Source: Bathynomus jamesi
Taxonomy: Eukaryota > Arthropoda > Malacostraca > Isopoda > Cirolanidae
Assembly: GCA_023014485.1 (NCBI GenBank)
Contig: JAJOZX010000483.1
Span: 186,001-250,000, forward strand
DNA length: 64,000 nucleotides
Direction: 5' to 3'
The notes below the pieces were generated by a model. The model was not told where the DNA came from, made no database searches, and worked only from the letters and a program-made list of their open reading frames with translations. This document shows, one piece after another, positions 34,699 to 45,000 of this stretch; the stretch's first letter is position 1; each line of letters begins with the position of its first letter. A program made the position numbers and the translations under genes.

Positions 34699-35056
34699 TG
34701 GATAGAAAGCCTTTCACCGTCTATCGAGGGGTGAGATACCAGCGCGGTAGTGGACTTGGATCCATTTTTTCACCCATACTACGTACGGCTGTTCCTTTGC
34801 TGAAGAGGGGGGCCAGATACCTTGGAAGGAAAGCGCTACAATCAGGCCTTAACACTGCAGAAGACATATTGGCCGGGGCTAAACCTAAAGAAGCTCTAAA
34901 AAACATTTAAAGCGTACACGGGACGAAATCATCAAAGATGCAAAGAGAAAAATGCGTGGTGGCGGGAAGAAGAAGAAGAGGGCTCCCCGGAAGAAGAAGG
35001 GGTCACGTGGTATTAAACGTAAAGGCTATCAAAAAAGAAGTGCTGTAAGCGAATGA
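34698..35056 (+). pseudogene. Small lysine-rich Polinton virion protein, frameshifted
   Basis: N-terminus MDRKPFTVYRGVRYQRGSG, then GSIFSPILRTAVPLLKRGA and LGRKALQSGLNTAEDIL, a glycine-rich amphipathic layout found in many Polinton and adenovirus-like minor proteins. After a frameshift in an A-run near 34905 the sequence continues as a lysine/arginine-rich tail (GGGKKKKRAPRKKKGSRG) to a stop at 35056. The basic tail suggests DNA condensation inside a particle; this is inferred. It lies between the minor and major capsid genes, its usual place. Confidence 0.75.
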
Positions 35057-35108
35057 AACCTATGGTTGACCACTTTTTTGACTGATATAAGCTAAGGACA
35101 TTGATCTC

Positions 35109-36461
35109 ATGAATCATAGTTTGTTTACCACTTGTCGAGAGAGGAGTCACTATTTCGCCATGGCACGCTTCATCCACCCATGTAGTTCACAATGCTGTAA
35201 ATCGGAGCTGTCCCTTTTTGAGCTGCCTCCAACCCAAGTTTCTATTGAGCACAGCGACTTTATTACAATTAACCCTTTAAACACAATTAGTTCCCCGAGT
35301 GCACCTATAGAATTCGTGATACCCAGCTCAGGCCCTTACTTTTTTGATCCAAGCTGTGTGCACATGTACGCTAAGCTACGTATAGACCATTCTGATGGAA
35401 CGGTCTGCGATGACAAATATGCTGTATACCCTGAAACAAACTTTCTGCACTCCATATTCAACCAGTGTGACGTATATTTAAATCAGACCAACATATCGGC
35501 AGGCACGGGGTACTATCATCTACGAGCCTATCTGGAAAATGTCCTCAACTTTTCCAAAGAAGCGAAGGCTACCTTTTTAAGTGCCGAGGAATATTATCAA
35601 ACTAAAGATGAAAATAGTACAAAGGACAAATTTAAAAATTCTAAAAAGAAAATAGACGAGTGTTTTGGACGGTTGCACACAGATTTCACTTTCCAGGAGA
35701 AGTTGCTTGTCAACGGGGTGGATATGAAAATAAAGCTCACCCACACGAGTCCTGAGATCTGCTTAAATCTGGATGCTGATCAAGAAGAGGGTGCAAAGCC
35801 CGTTGTGGTTCGCATTATGGACACATACCTCCGCGTACGGCGAGTGAAATTAAGTTCACCAAAACAACTAGAAATTGAGAAAAATTTACTAAACGCTACA
35901 GTGAAATATCCTATTAACAGAGTGCAAATCAAACTATATACGGTTCCTGCAGGGTTGGCATCGAAGCAGATAGAAAACATTGCCCTGGGAAATCTTCCTA
36001 AAAGGATATTAATCGGCATGCAGGACCATGCTTCGGTGAATGGAAAATATAAAAAGAGTGCCTTTAAATTCGAGAATTTCGGACTTAAAAATATAACTCT
36101 ATACGTTAATGGCACTGCTTTGGGTGGAACAATGGGTACAGACTATTCATCAGACGCTGTGTTACCTCTTTGTGCCAGAGCCTATAGTAATCTGACCGAT
36201 ATTGCAGGTGATTGTGATGAGCTTGGTAATGGGGTAACGCAGGAAGAATTCATTGATCAATTTAACCTTTATCCGTTTGACATTACACCTGACTTATCTG
36301 CTAGCGTAAATACCCATTTAACCCCACAGCAGAGCGGAAACATCTCAGTGCGGCTGGAATTCGCCAAGCCTATAGACGCTCCTATTAGTGTACTAGTATA
36401 TCTCGAATCGCAAGCCCTAATAGAAGTAGATAGATTTAGGAGCGTTATCACTGACTTTTAA
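35109..36461 (+). CDS. Polinton major capsid protein (double jelly-roll type), intact
   Basis: A 450-codon open frame. A second in-frame ATG at 35160 (GCCATGG, optimal Kozak context) would give 433 aa and may be the true start. Features seen: FELPPTQVSIEHSDFITI near the N-terminus, then IEFVIPSSGPYFFDPS and an LFNQCDVYLNQ-type strand, SPEICLNL, LYTVPAGLASKQIENI, and FDITPDLSASVNTHL near the C-terminus, all of the pattern of Polinton major capsid proteins and related virophage-like DJR capsids. Length is in the family range. It lies two bases upstream of the protease and is not broken, unlike most genes of this element. Confidence 0.9.
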   Translation: MNHSLFTTCRERSHYFAMARFIHPCSSQCCKSELSLFELPPTQVSIEHSDFITINPLNTISSPSAPIEFVIPSSGPYFFDPSCVHMYAKLRIDHSDGTVCDDKYAVYPETNFLHSIFNQCDVYLNQTNISAGTGYYHLRAYLENVLNFSKEAKATFLSAEEYYQTKDENSTKDKFKNSKKKIDECFGRLHTDFTFQEKLLVNGVDMKIKLTHTSPEICLNLDADQEEGAKPVVVRIMDTYLRVRRVKLSSPKQLEIEKNLLNATVKYPINRVQIKLYTVPAGLASKQIENIALGNLPKRILIGMQDHASVNGKYKKSAFKFENFGLKNITLYVNGTALGGTMGTDYSSDAVLPLCARAYSNLTDIAGDCDELGNGVTQEEFIDQFNLYPFDITPDLSASVNTHLTPQQSGNISVRLEFAKPIDAPISVLVYLESQALIEVDRFRSVITDF

Positions 36462-36462
36462 A

Positions 36463-36945
36463 ATGGATGCTAATACACTTCAGAAAGTAATGGAACGAGT
36501 CACACGTTCCAAATTTATCGGCGTGTTTGCGAAGAATGAAACATTGAGTTTGCCAAGTACGCGAGAATGCGGTAGTCTTATTGTGAACACAGATGTCATC
36601 GGTAATGAAGGGATTCACTGGATCGCTGTCTATTTTAAAAATAGACAGCGCCTGTACTATTTTGATTCACTCGGTACTCAACCCTGGAGTGACCCTATTA
36701 TTGTAAAATTTCTCGCTCAGTTACATATTCCCGAAGTTGTATGGAACCCATTTCGTATACAAGGATATTTTAGTAATGCTTGCGGAATGTACTGCGTCTC
36801 ATTTCTCACGCATATGTCATGTGATAAAGAATTTATAAATTTTTTAAATTTATTTGACCCGTGTCACACTCGCCGAAACGATGAAATGGTATGCAGACAG
36901 ATAAAAATCCGTTTTCCAATTGTACGTACTCGTTGTACAGTATAA
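36463..36945 (+). CDS. Adenain-like cysteine protease of the Polinton, intact
   Basis: A C5/C48-type cysteine protease that matures capsid proteins. The catalytic set is visible in order: histidine in GIHWIAVYFKN (residue about 52), the acidic partner in YYFDSLGTQ (residue about 68), the Gln of IQGYFSNACG and the nucleophile in ACGMYCVSF (residue about 107). At 160 codons it is slightly short for Polinton proteases but has all core blocks. It begins right after the major capsid stop (TAAAATGG), with no space for a separate promoter. AATAAA-like sequence follows at 37010-37017 (TTAATAAATT), possibly the cassette's polyadenylation site. Confidence 0.92.
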   Translation: MDANTLQKVMERVTRSKFIGVFAKNETLSLPSTRECGSLIVNTDVIGNEGIHWIAVYFKNRQRLYYFDSLGTQPWSDPIIVKFLAQLHIPEVVWNPFRIQGYFSNACGMYCVSFLTHMSCDKEFINFLNLFDPCHTRRNDEMVCRQIKIRFPIVRTRCTV

Positions 36946-37068
36946 TGTTTTTTGTTCGTATATTTGTAACGGTATATTCTGTAGTTGGTTATTGTACTGA
37001 TTTCTTTCATTTAATAAATTTATGAAAATAATTCTCTTCTTACCCCAAAAAGATCGAAAAACACTTAC

Positions 37069-37617
37069 ATTATTTCGGTGTGACATTGCTGACTGATCAG
37101 TATATCCGCCGTATTCATGACACGAGATTCTTCAAAAGATTGTATAACACGTGTCAAATCCTCATCGGACCTTAAAGGAATAATGTTCATTCTTTTAAAA
37201 CATATACAGAGTATACAGGCAGATCCCCATTATGTGAAGATATCTTTGGTTCATTTAAGAGGAATAACATTGATTACCATAAAAAATTTCGATTTTAGTA
37301 TAATGGGGATAAGAGGTAAAACCAAATAACATTGATTGCCATAAAAAAAAATTTCGATTTTTGGCGAGTATCTAAATGAAGTATTTGACGAGATACTACA
37401 GCCCTCCATATATATATATATATATAAATCGAATTATAGTCACTTACATTTCTATGGTAGTCCCTTGCGTCGGATTGTAAGGAGCGTCACTGCAAATATC
37501 TTCTACGGTTTGCGTTGGAAATAATTCATCACGGTCAATCGCGTTAAAAAGATTAATTGCCGTTAATGCTGCAGTGTCACTTTCTTCATACAAATCCGGG
37601 GAGACGTACAGGTCCAT
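37069..37617 (-). CDS. Putative spliced acidic minus-strand gene of the Polinton right arm
   Basis: This is a gene model of mine, not a recognised family. Exon 1: 37448-37617, ATG in good context (CCACCATGG), beginning MDLYVSPDLYEES, very acidic, no stop until a consensus donor GTAAGTG at 37447. Exon 2: 37069-37170 after acceptor CCTTTAAG, 102 bases, with the same phase at both ends, reading SDEDLTRVIQSFEESRVM. It is followed by another GTAAGTG donor at 37068. A third exon is likely to the left (acceptor CCAACTACAG near 36990) but would overlap the protease antisense. Upstream lie TATAAAGGG (37681-37689) and CCAAT-type motifs. Function unknown; an early regulatory protein is plausible. Confidence 0.5.
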
Positions 37618-37659
37618 GGTGGAGGCAATGATTATTCACTGACGCGAAAATAGCTACTG

Positions 37660-37780
37660 TCACTCCCAACTGAAAAATATCCCTTTATATGCACAATCGC
37701 CAAGCTCCGCCCCAAAAGACCAGATGTTCGTAGTGATTGGCTGCCGGTGTAGCTGGGTGGAGCTATGGTGTGTACCAATC
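37660..37780 (-). promoter_or_regulatory. Putative promoter of the acidic right-arm gene
   Basis: TATAAAGGG on the minus strand (37681-37689), TTTCAGTT initiator-like sequence just downstream (37668-37675; spacing shorter than usual), and CCAAT/ATTGG motifs at about 37734-37739 and 37775-37781. Inferred from sequence only. Confidence 0.45.
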
Positions 37781-37911
37781 CGCTATAACGGGTCCGGACG
37801 AGTAATGGCATCTTTATATTTTCACCAATAGATTTAATGTTCGTATTACTCCTTTGAAAATTATTTGGTGATTCTTATAGAACGTTTGATACTGATTCCA
37901 AATATGGTTTC

Positions 37912-38211
37912 AGAATTTTTCTATCACCCATAGTTTTCGAGAAAATAATATTTCCATTTTTCCCAAAATATTATCAAGTACTTTGAAGTGTTGCATCGAG
38001 GCCTAGTATGAATTGTGCTAAATTTTCACTTCTAACACTAAATATTAAAAATCAAAGATTTAAGCAGTTAAGACGTAGTTAACTAAAAATTAAGGTAAAT
38101 ATTTTTCACATTATATTTGGCGCATCCGAATTAAACAAAAATGGCCCGCATCGGTTGGCCACCACTGGATTCCTTTATTTGAACAAAACTCTCTCTCTCT
38201 CTCTTTCTTTC

Positions 38212-38259
<48 letters not shown>

Positions 38260-38942
38260 GTACTTTCAGGTATGCATACCTTATTTCTTTCGCTGATTAT
38301 TATCGTTGCCGGACGATTGTTCGAACACAATTGTTCGAAAACCATAGTTCGAAAAACAAAAAGTATTAAAAAAACATTAAAAGTTAAAAATCTTTATTCA
38401 TACGTTGTTCAAAGTTAAAAATCTTTATTAATAAAACAGGATAGAAGCATATGAAAGTCAAGGTAAACTATAGTTGCAAATTATGGTTAGGTTAGGTTAG
38501 GTCTCTTACATATAAAAATCCATTCACTAAGAGCATGGCTTTCCTTTCTCACTAGAAACAAACTCTGCCATTTTAAGGGTGGTTTAACTGCAGCACTATA
38601 AATGTTATAGTTTAAATGAAGAGGCTAACCTTCTTATTTACGTCTTCGTATTTGCGTCTTGGCAACTAAGATTTTATTTAGTTGGTTGTTCATTCGAATA
38701 ATTATAACGTCGAATAATTGTTGCTTCGAACAACTGTTTTTCGAACTATGGTTTTCGAACAATTGTGTTCGAACAATCGTCCGTAATTCGATTATTATTT
38801 ATTATAATTGTGGGTATGGTTAACCTGGAAAAAAGAAAGTAAATTTAAATTAGTACACTTAATTTTAAATAATATTTTGGGAAAACTGAGTAAATGGAAA
38901 TATTATTTTCTCGAAAACTATGGGTGATAGAAAAATTCTAGG
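37912..38942. repeat. Imperfect inverted repeat pair in the Polinton right arm
   Basis: AGAATTTTTCTATCACCCAT...TTTCGAGAAAATAATATTTCC (37917-37975) pairs with GGAAATATTATTTTCTCGAAAA...GGGTGATAGAAAAATTCT (38897-38940). The region between contains (AT)n at 38212-38256 and the MITE at 38304-38790. It may be another non-autonomous element. Confidence 0.7.
38304..38790. mobile_element. MITE with TTCGAA-rich terminal repeats
   Basis: Arms of about 50 bp: CGGACGATTGTTCGAACACAA... at 38310 and its inverted copy ending at 38783; ends extended imperfectly to CG at 38304 and 38790. The flanking 8-mer ATTATTAT (38296-38303, 38791-38798) is a possible target duplication, but low complexity weakens it. No coding sequence. 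Confidence 0.72.
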
Positions 38943-38974
38943 TTACGTGAATGGAATTTGCTGGCAAAAGATAC

Positions 38975-39690
<716 letters not shown>

Positions 39691-39839
39691 CGTTTCTTTA
39701 GATTTCGTTTTTTTTTCAATTTTCTTCGCAAGGTTTCTTTACCTTTCGTTTTTTTTCAATTTTCTTCGTTTTCTTCCTTTCGTTTTTCGGTATTTAAGTA
39801 GGAATTAAGTGATTTATTGGAGCGTGTGTTTAAATGAAT

Positions 39840-40204
39840 CTTCCAATTGATTAACTATATAAATATATTGCGGTATTTTATATGGTTGAATCTTCCAATT
39901 GATTAACTATATAAATATATTGTGGTATTTTATATGGTTTTTGCTATCTGGTAACTGAATACATGGCGCTGAATACATGGCGCTGATGACGGAGTCATTA
40001 CAAGCTCGGCTCCCAGCCGAGCAAGGACCTCTGGTCCTTCTCTTTCTGGCCCTTTGGGAAAACCCCTTAGAGGCCTCTTAGGTTAGGTAAACGAAAATAG
40101 CTTGGGGGAGAACTCCGCCTCCAAGTTGCATGCCTTGCAATCAAAGGCAACTACTCTCTCTCTCTCTCTCTCTCCTTCAGGTGTACCCCTCCCACCCTTG
40201 GCTC
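39840..40204. repeat. Polinton right subterminal repeats
   Basis: GAATCTTCCAATTGATTAACTATATAAATATATTG... is duplicated (39837-39890, 39891-39945), followed by GAATACATGGCGCT twice and a second copy of the AACTCCGCCTCCAAGTTGCATG block found in the TIR. A (CT)n run is at 40153-40174. No gene. Confidence 0.75.
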
Positions 40205-40516
40205 AGCCAACTGGCTGATTAGGAGCCTATAAAACAACGCCTACTCGGCTGAAGTCTTAATATGCACTTGGCTCCTGCCAGGTGAACACCTCTCCTCCTT
40301 TCTCTCCTTTCTGGCCCTTTGGGGGGAATAGCTTGGGGGATAACTCCGCCTCCAAGTTGCATGCCCCTTGCAACCCCGGTTGGCAACAAAGGCCCCTTTG
40401 GGGGGATTTTTTTTGCAACACCCCACCCCCATTTGCAACAACCCCACCCCCCCTTTGCAACATTACGTAATCACTTGCAATATTCCTGCACTCTCCCCTT
40501 TTGCGGCTATACTACT
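40205..40516. repeat. Polinton right terminal inverted repeat
   Basis: Inverted copy of 19192-19480, ending GGCTATACTACT. It has about 20 bp extra around 40370-40400 compared with the left end. Directly followed by AGCAAC (40517-40522). Confidence 0.93.
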
Positions 40517-40643
40517 AGCAACCAAATTGGTTTCATCCACCCAGTTATTGACATAAAAGGAGTTTAATAATTGTTAGATTAACTACCTACCTACTCAGTG
40601 GACCATTTTCGTTACCTCCCAACTACCCACACGTATCAGTTTT
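40517..40643 (-). repeat. BEL/Pao LTR, outer part, displaced by the Polinton
   Basis: AGCAACCAAATTGGTTTCATCC... continues the LTR cut at 19191 and matches 16080-16198 inverted. It ends ...CAGTTTTCCAGAA against LINE sequence. Confidence 0.85.
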
Positions 40644-40924
40644 CCAGAACCTATAATGGGGCAAAGAGTTGTATTCTGATTTTTAGGTGTAATCTACTGA
40701 AACATGTATCATGTGGGTCTTTTGAAATGAATGGTCAGACTATACGTGTCAAAGACACATGTAAATACTTAGGTCATGTAATTAATCACGAGCTGAGAGA
40801 TGAATTTGATATTGAGAGGCAACATAAAAAGCTGTATGTACAAGGTAACATGCTAGTAAGGAAATTTAGTATGTGTTCAGAATCAGTTAAAACTTATCTT
40901 TTTAGAACTTACTTATTTTTGTAA
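40644..40924 (+). pseudogene. LINE RT thumb fragment
   Basis: Reads NGAKSCILIFRCNLLKHVS and VKDTCKYLGHVINHELRDE, then SVKTYLFRTYLFL before a stop. It corresponds to the middle of 15522-16067, so it lacks the catalytic YADD, which would lie left of the BEL/Pao joint. Confidence 0.85.
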
Positions 40925-40983
40925 TGTAGCAAAGATTATATATGCATATTAAGTTGTGTTATAATAAGTGGCTATGTTATAAT

Positions 40984-41377
40984 TAGGGCATGTGTATGAT
41001 TAATCAGTTAATCATTGTTTCGGATGTAATCATTAATTAATCAAAAAGAAATTTTAGGAAATGATGGGGAATGATTAATTTTCCTCATAATTTCACCATC
41101 ATTTTACCTTAAATTTTATAATGTATCATTTGAATTTGGCATCTTTTTGCATGTATAAACTGTCTAATCCGCCCATGCCTGATTTCTTGAACTAAAGCAA
41201 ACTAAATGTTTGAACAAAATTTCTTCGGTCTTATCTCACGTAACAGAAACAATAAAGCTCTTTCTTACTCTTTTCAGAAGTATTTAATTTTTAATCATTT
41301 TTAATCAGTTAATAATTGATGAAGTAGAAAATTTCATGATTAATCACTTTTTTAAATGATTAATTAACCATGCCCTA
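40984..41377. mobile_element. MITE, hAT-like, TAGGGCATG ends
   Basis: Ends TAGGGCATG / CATGCCCTA with an exact 8-bp duplication GTTATAAT (40976-40983, 41378-41385). Interior is 70-80% AT with repeated ATGATTAATTAA-type motifs near both ends. No open frame. Confidence 0.88.
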
Positions 41378-41924
41378 GTTATAATAAGTGTTATAAGTGT
41401 TACAAGATGTCTCATGTAATAACAATATACATAAAATTGTCAAATAATTAATCAAACAGTATAGTCAGGGGCTTAATCCAAAAAATCACCCCGATTGTTC
41501 CCTTTGTTCCAAAAGTACCATTTTTTTACCAGGGGTAGATATGACCATAAGCATTCATTTTTTTGCGGAAGCCAACATGGGCTCTCCCTGTGGCGGCCAT
41601 TATGGACGAATCCAAGATGGCCGCCATCTGGTCTAACATTGGGCGATAAAATAACAACCAATCATAGTAGAACAGCAAATAATGACACTTTTTGTATGTT
41701 TTTGAGTATAGAGAATCCAGTTCTGATATTTGTTTTTTAATTCAAGATATACGTCAGGTCGTATATATCCACATTTGATATTATTTTATAAGAAATGTAC
41801 ATTTTATGTCAATTGAATCATGATACATAATTATTGCACTTAGATTTGTGGTTGTAACAGCTATATTAACTTTTACATTGGATTTCTACTGACATTTTGT
41901 CCACTATTAATCTATTTTTTATTA

Positions 41925-41945
41925 TTTTTGCAGGTGTTGGCATAC
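41925..41945 (+). promoter_or_regulatory. Probable 3' splice site in the transposon's leader
   Basis: A pyrimidine-rich tract TATTTTTTATTATTTTTGCAG precedes GTGTTGGC, about 130 bases before the ATG at 42074, suggesting a 5' leader intron upstream of the coding exon. Confidence 0.45.
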
Positions 41946-42073
41946 CTGTATTCCTCTGAAGCAAGTCTATGCGGTGGTGGTCTTCTTCACATTCTAGTCT
42001 CTTCAGGCCTGCAGATATGAAGATCTCGTTAGTGTGTAGTTAGTAGTGTGTAGTAGAACATTAATACCTCAAC

Positions 42074-45000
42074 ATGTCTACTAACATAACTGGAATTAAT
42101 TGGACACTGTGTTGCCTATGTCAGTCCAGCAAAGACGAGGCATTACAACAGCCAAAAGAACAGGGATATTCATCTCTTGAAAGAGATCTGAATGATTTTG
42201 TGCAGCTCAATGCTGTTCCATCTGGTATCAAGGTTAGTGAGCTCGATGATGGCTCAGGAATTGCAGCAACCCTCCAATCACATGCTGCAGTGTATCATAA
42301 AAGTTGTAGGAGTGCATGCAACAGTTACAGGGTAAAGCGGGCACGAGGAAAAGTGGCCACGCAAGATGAATGTGCAGCTGGGATAAGTCCGAAGAAACTC
42401 AGATCAAGTTACGGATCACCTCCAGAAACATTATTCTGCATCATATGTCTGGGTGAGGATCAGCATGATCTTCATAGAGCCTTAAGTGACAACATTGATC
42501 AAAATCTGAAGAATTGGGCAAAAACAACTAACAACTGGCATTTATATGGGCGCTTGACTGCAGGTTCTGATGCACATGCAATGGATGCATGTTATCATGT
42601 ACAATGCTATTGGCGGCTTCGTGATGGAGCTCGTGCAGTTGAACGTCGATCTTCAAGTGAACCCAAGCCTCCCCCATTTGATCCCATGGTCATAGCACAG
42701 TTAGTGGCATTTGTGGATGACTCTCAGTCTGAGGTCCACAAGTTGTCTGACTTACGGGAAATGTACAAGATAATGATGTCAGATCTAGGACATCCCTGTT
42801 CTGGTAGAGAACCTCATGCAACAAGATTCAAAGACCATCTGCTTGAGCATCTTCCTGAGTGGGCTTCCTATGCACAGGGGAGAGATGTATTCATTAGCCA
42901 CAAGGCAAAAGTGGGTGCTGTGCTAGAACAAAGCTATCATTCCTCACAAATCAATCAAGATGAAGCTGTGTTATTGATACGTGCTGCTATGGCACTACGA
43001 AAGCGAATCCTTCAGAAACAAGAGCCATTTAATGGTTCATTCTCTCCACAATGCCTGACGTCCCCCATAGAAGAAACACTGTTAGGTTTCATCAATGTTG
43101 TCCTCCAGGGTCCTAAAGGTAATATCGATAAACATAGTAGAGAGCAATCCAACAGTGATGCTGAACTGGGCACAAGGGCGAAGATTGCGTGCACACTGTG
43201 CCAACTGCTGATATTCAACACAGTAAAATATGCATCTTCATCAGACAGCACCCAAATCCGTCACAATAGGGATCGTGAAACGCCATTCCCACTTTACCAT
43301 GGTATTAAACTGCATGGAGATGCCAGATTCAAGCACCAGATAGAGAATGCCCATCACCTTGGGCTCTCTGTCTCATATGACCGTGTGATGGAAGTCAAAA
43401 CACAGGTAGCTCGTGCTGTTTGCAAGAGACACACTGAAGACGGTATTGTTCTACCCACAAATACAAGACTTTCAGTTTTCACTACACATGATGTAGACAA
43501 TCTGGACAGCAACAAAACGGGAAATTTGTCACGTGGTGATTTTCATGGAACATGCATTACTGTGACCAATCACCTATCCAAAGAGAACTTGGGAATTCGT
43601 CGACCAGCAATCACACTTGATCCATCTGATACATCAAAACCCAAGTTGCCGGATAGTTATGTAATTGTTCCTCCCATCGAACTCAACACCCGTGACATTC
43701 TTGTGCCCAGAATCAACGAAGGTCAAGTTCGGCCGAACCACAGCCTGGTCAACGGTGCCAAAGTAAAAGATGATGCATGGATAGCACATGTTGGAAGAGT
43801 GCTGGAAAAGGGTGAGCTTGAAAAACGTGATGTGGTTACGTGGTCAGGCTTCAACTCTCAGCTCATGGATGATGCATCAATAAAGCCAAAGGCAGAGACT
43901 GGTATACTCCCCTTATTTCCTGATAAGGCAGCTTCTGCATCAATGATGAAGCACACGATGGAGATTGTGAAAACTACGACTGAGTTCATAAACCCTGGTC
44001 AAACCCCTGTCCTTGGGGCTGATCAGCCTCTCTTTGCCATATGCAAACAGTTACAGTGGGAGTTTCCTGACACACTGGGTGAGGATAAGTTTGTGATGCA
44101 GTTGGGAGCTTTACATATCGAGGATAAGTGTCAGCTGATGATGGGCAAGGTGCTACGAGGTTCCGGATGGGACACAGCTCTAGCTCAAGCAGATGTCCTC
44201 TCCTCTGGACGTGCCCAGTCAGCTCTCGATGATCACCACATAAAGCGTACACGATATGCTCATCAAGTGTCACTTGTTTCCCTCTCTCATTTGAAGCAAA
44301 ATGCATACTTGCAATACACATCCAATGTGCTGGGGCCTTGTGAGTCATATGAGATGTGGTGTGCAAGGAAATCTGCAAATGTTCACATGTTCAAATATTG
44401 GTCACTAGTGATTGAGCTTGAGCTATTGATGTGTCGATTTGTGCGCTCATTAAGAGAGGGTGACTTCCCTCTCTATGTCCAGGTGTGTGATGAACTATGT
44501 CCATGGTTCTTTGTGCTGGACCACACTAACTATGCCCGCTGGTTGCCGATTCATGTCAGAGATATGGTTGGTCTTGCTGAAAGCCATCCACAGGTGTACG
44601 CAGAGTACCTCAAAGGGAACTTTACAGTCCAAAAGTCTGCTCGTACATTCAGCCTCATCGCGAAAGATCAATCTCATGAGCAGATGAACAAAGTACTGCA
44701 GGGCTGTGGTGGAGCATCTGACCTCTATGACAAAACAGAAGCATTAGCATTGTACATGTTGGCAGGTCCTGAATGTGTCAGAATGATAGAAGAGTTTGAG
44801 AATGCTCAGAAACTTACAGAAGGACCAACTGGCCACCACGAAACAGCACCTGGGCTACAGTCTAGGTTTTTGAAGGATGTCAAGTCATTCACAAAGGTGG
44901 TGTCTGAACTGGGCAACCCCTTCCTGGCCACAAATCAGGAGCTTGTAGCCCTTGACACACACGATGTTATGGAGAATGAAGTAGCAGCATCACTGTCACA

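Noticed and set aside
40257..40556. Several overlapping frames on both strands with KSPQRG- and GGIFFATP-like peptides
   Set aside because: They lie in the Polinton terminal inverted repeat, which is non-coding.
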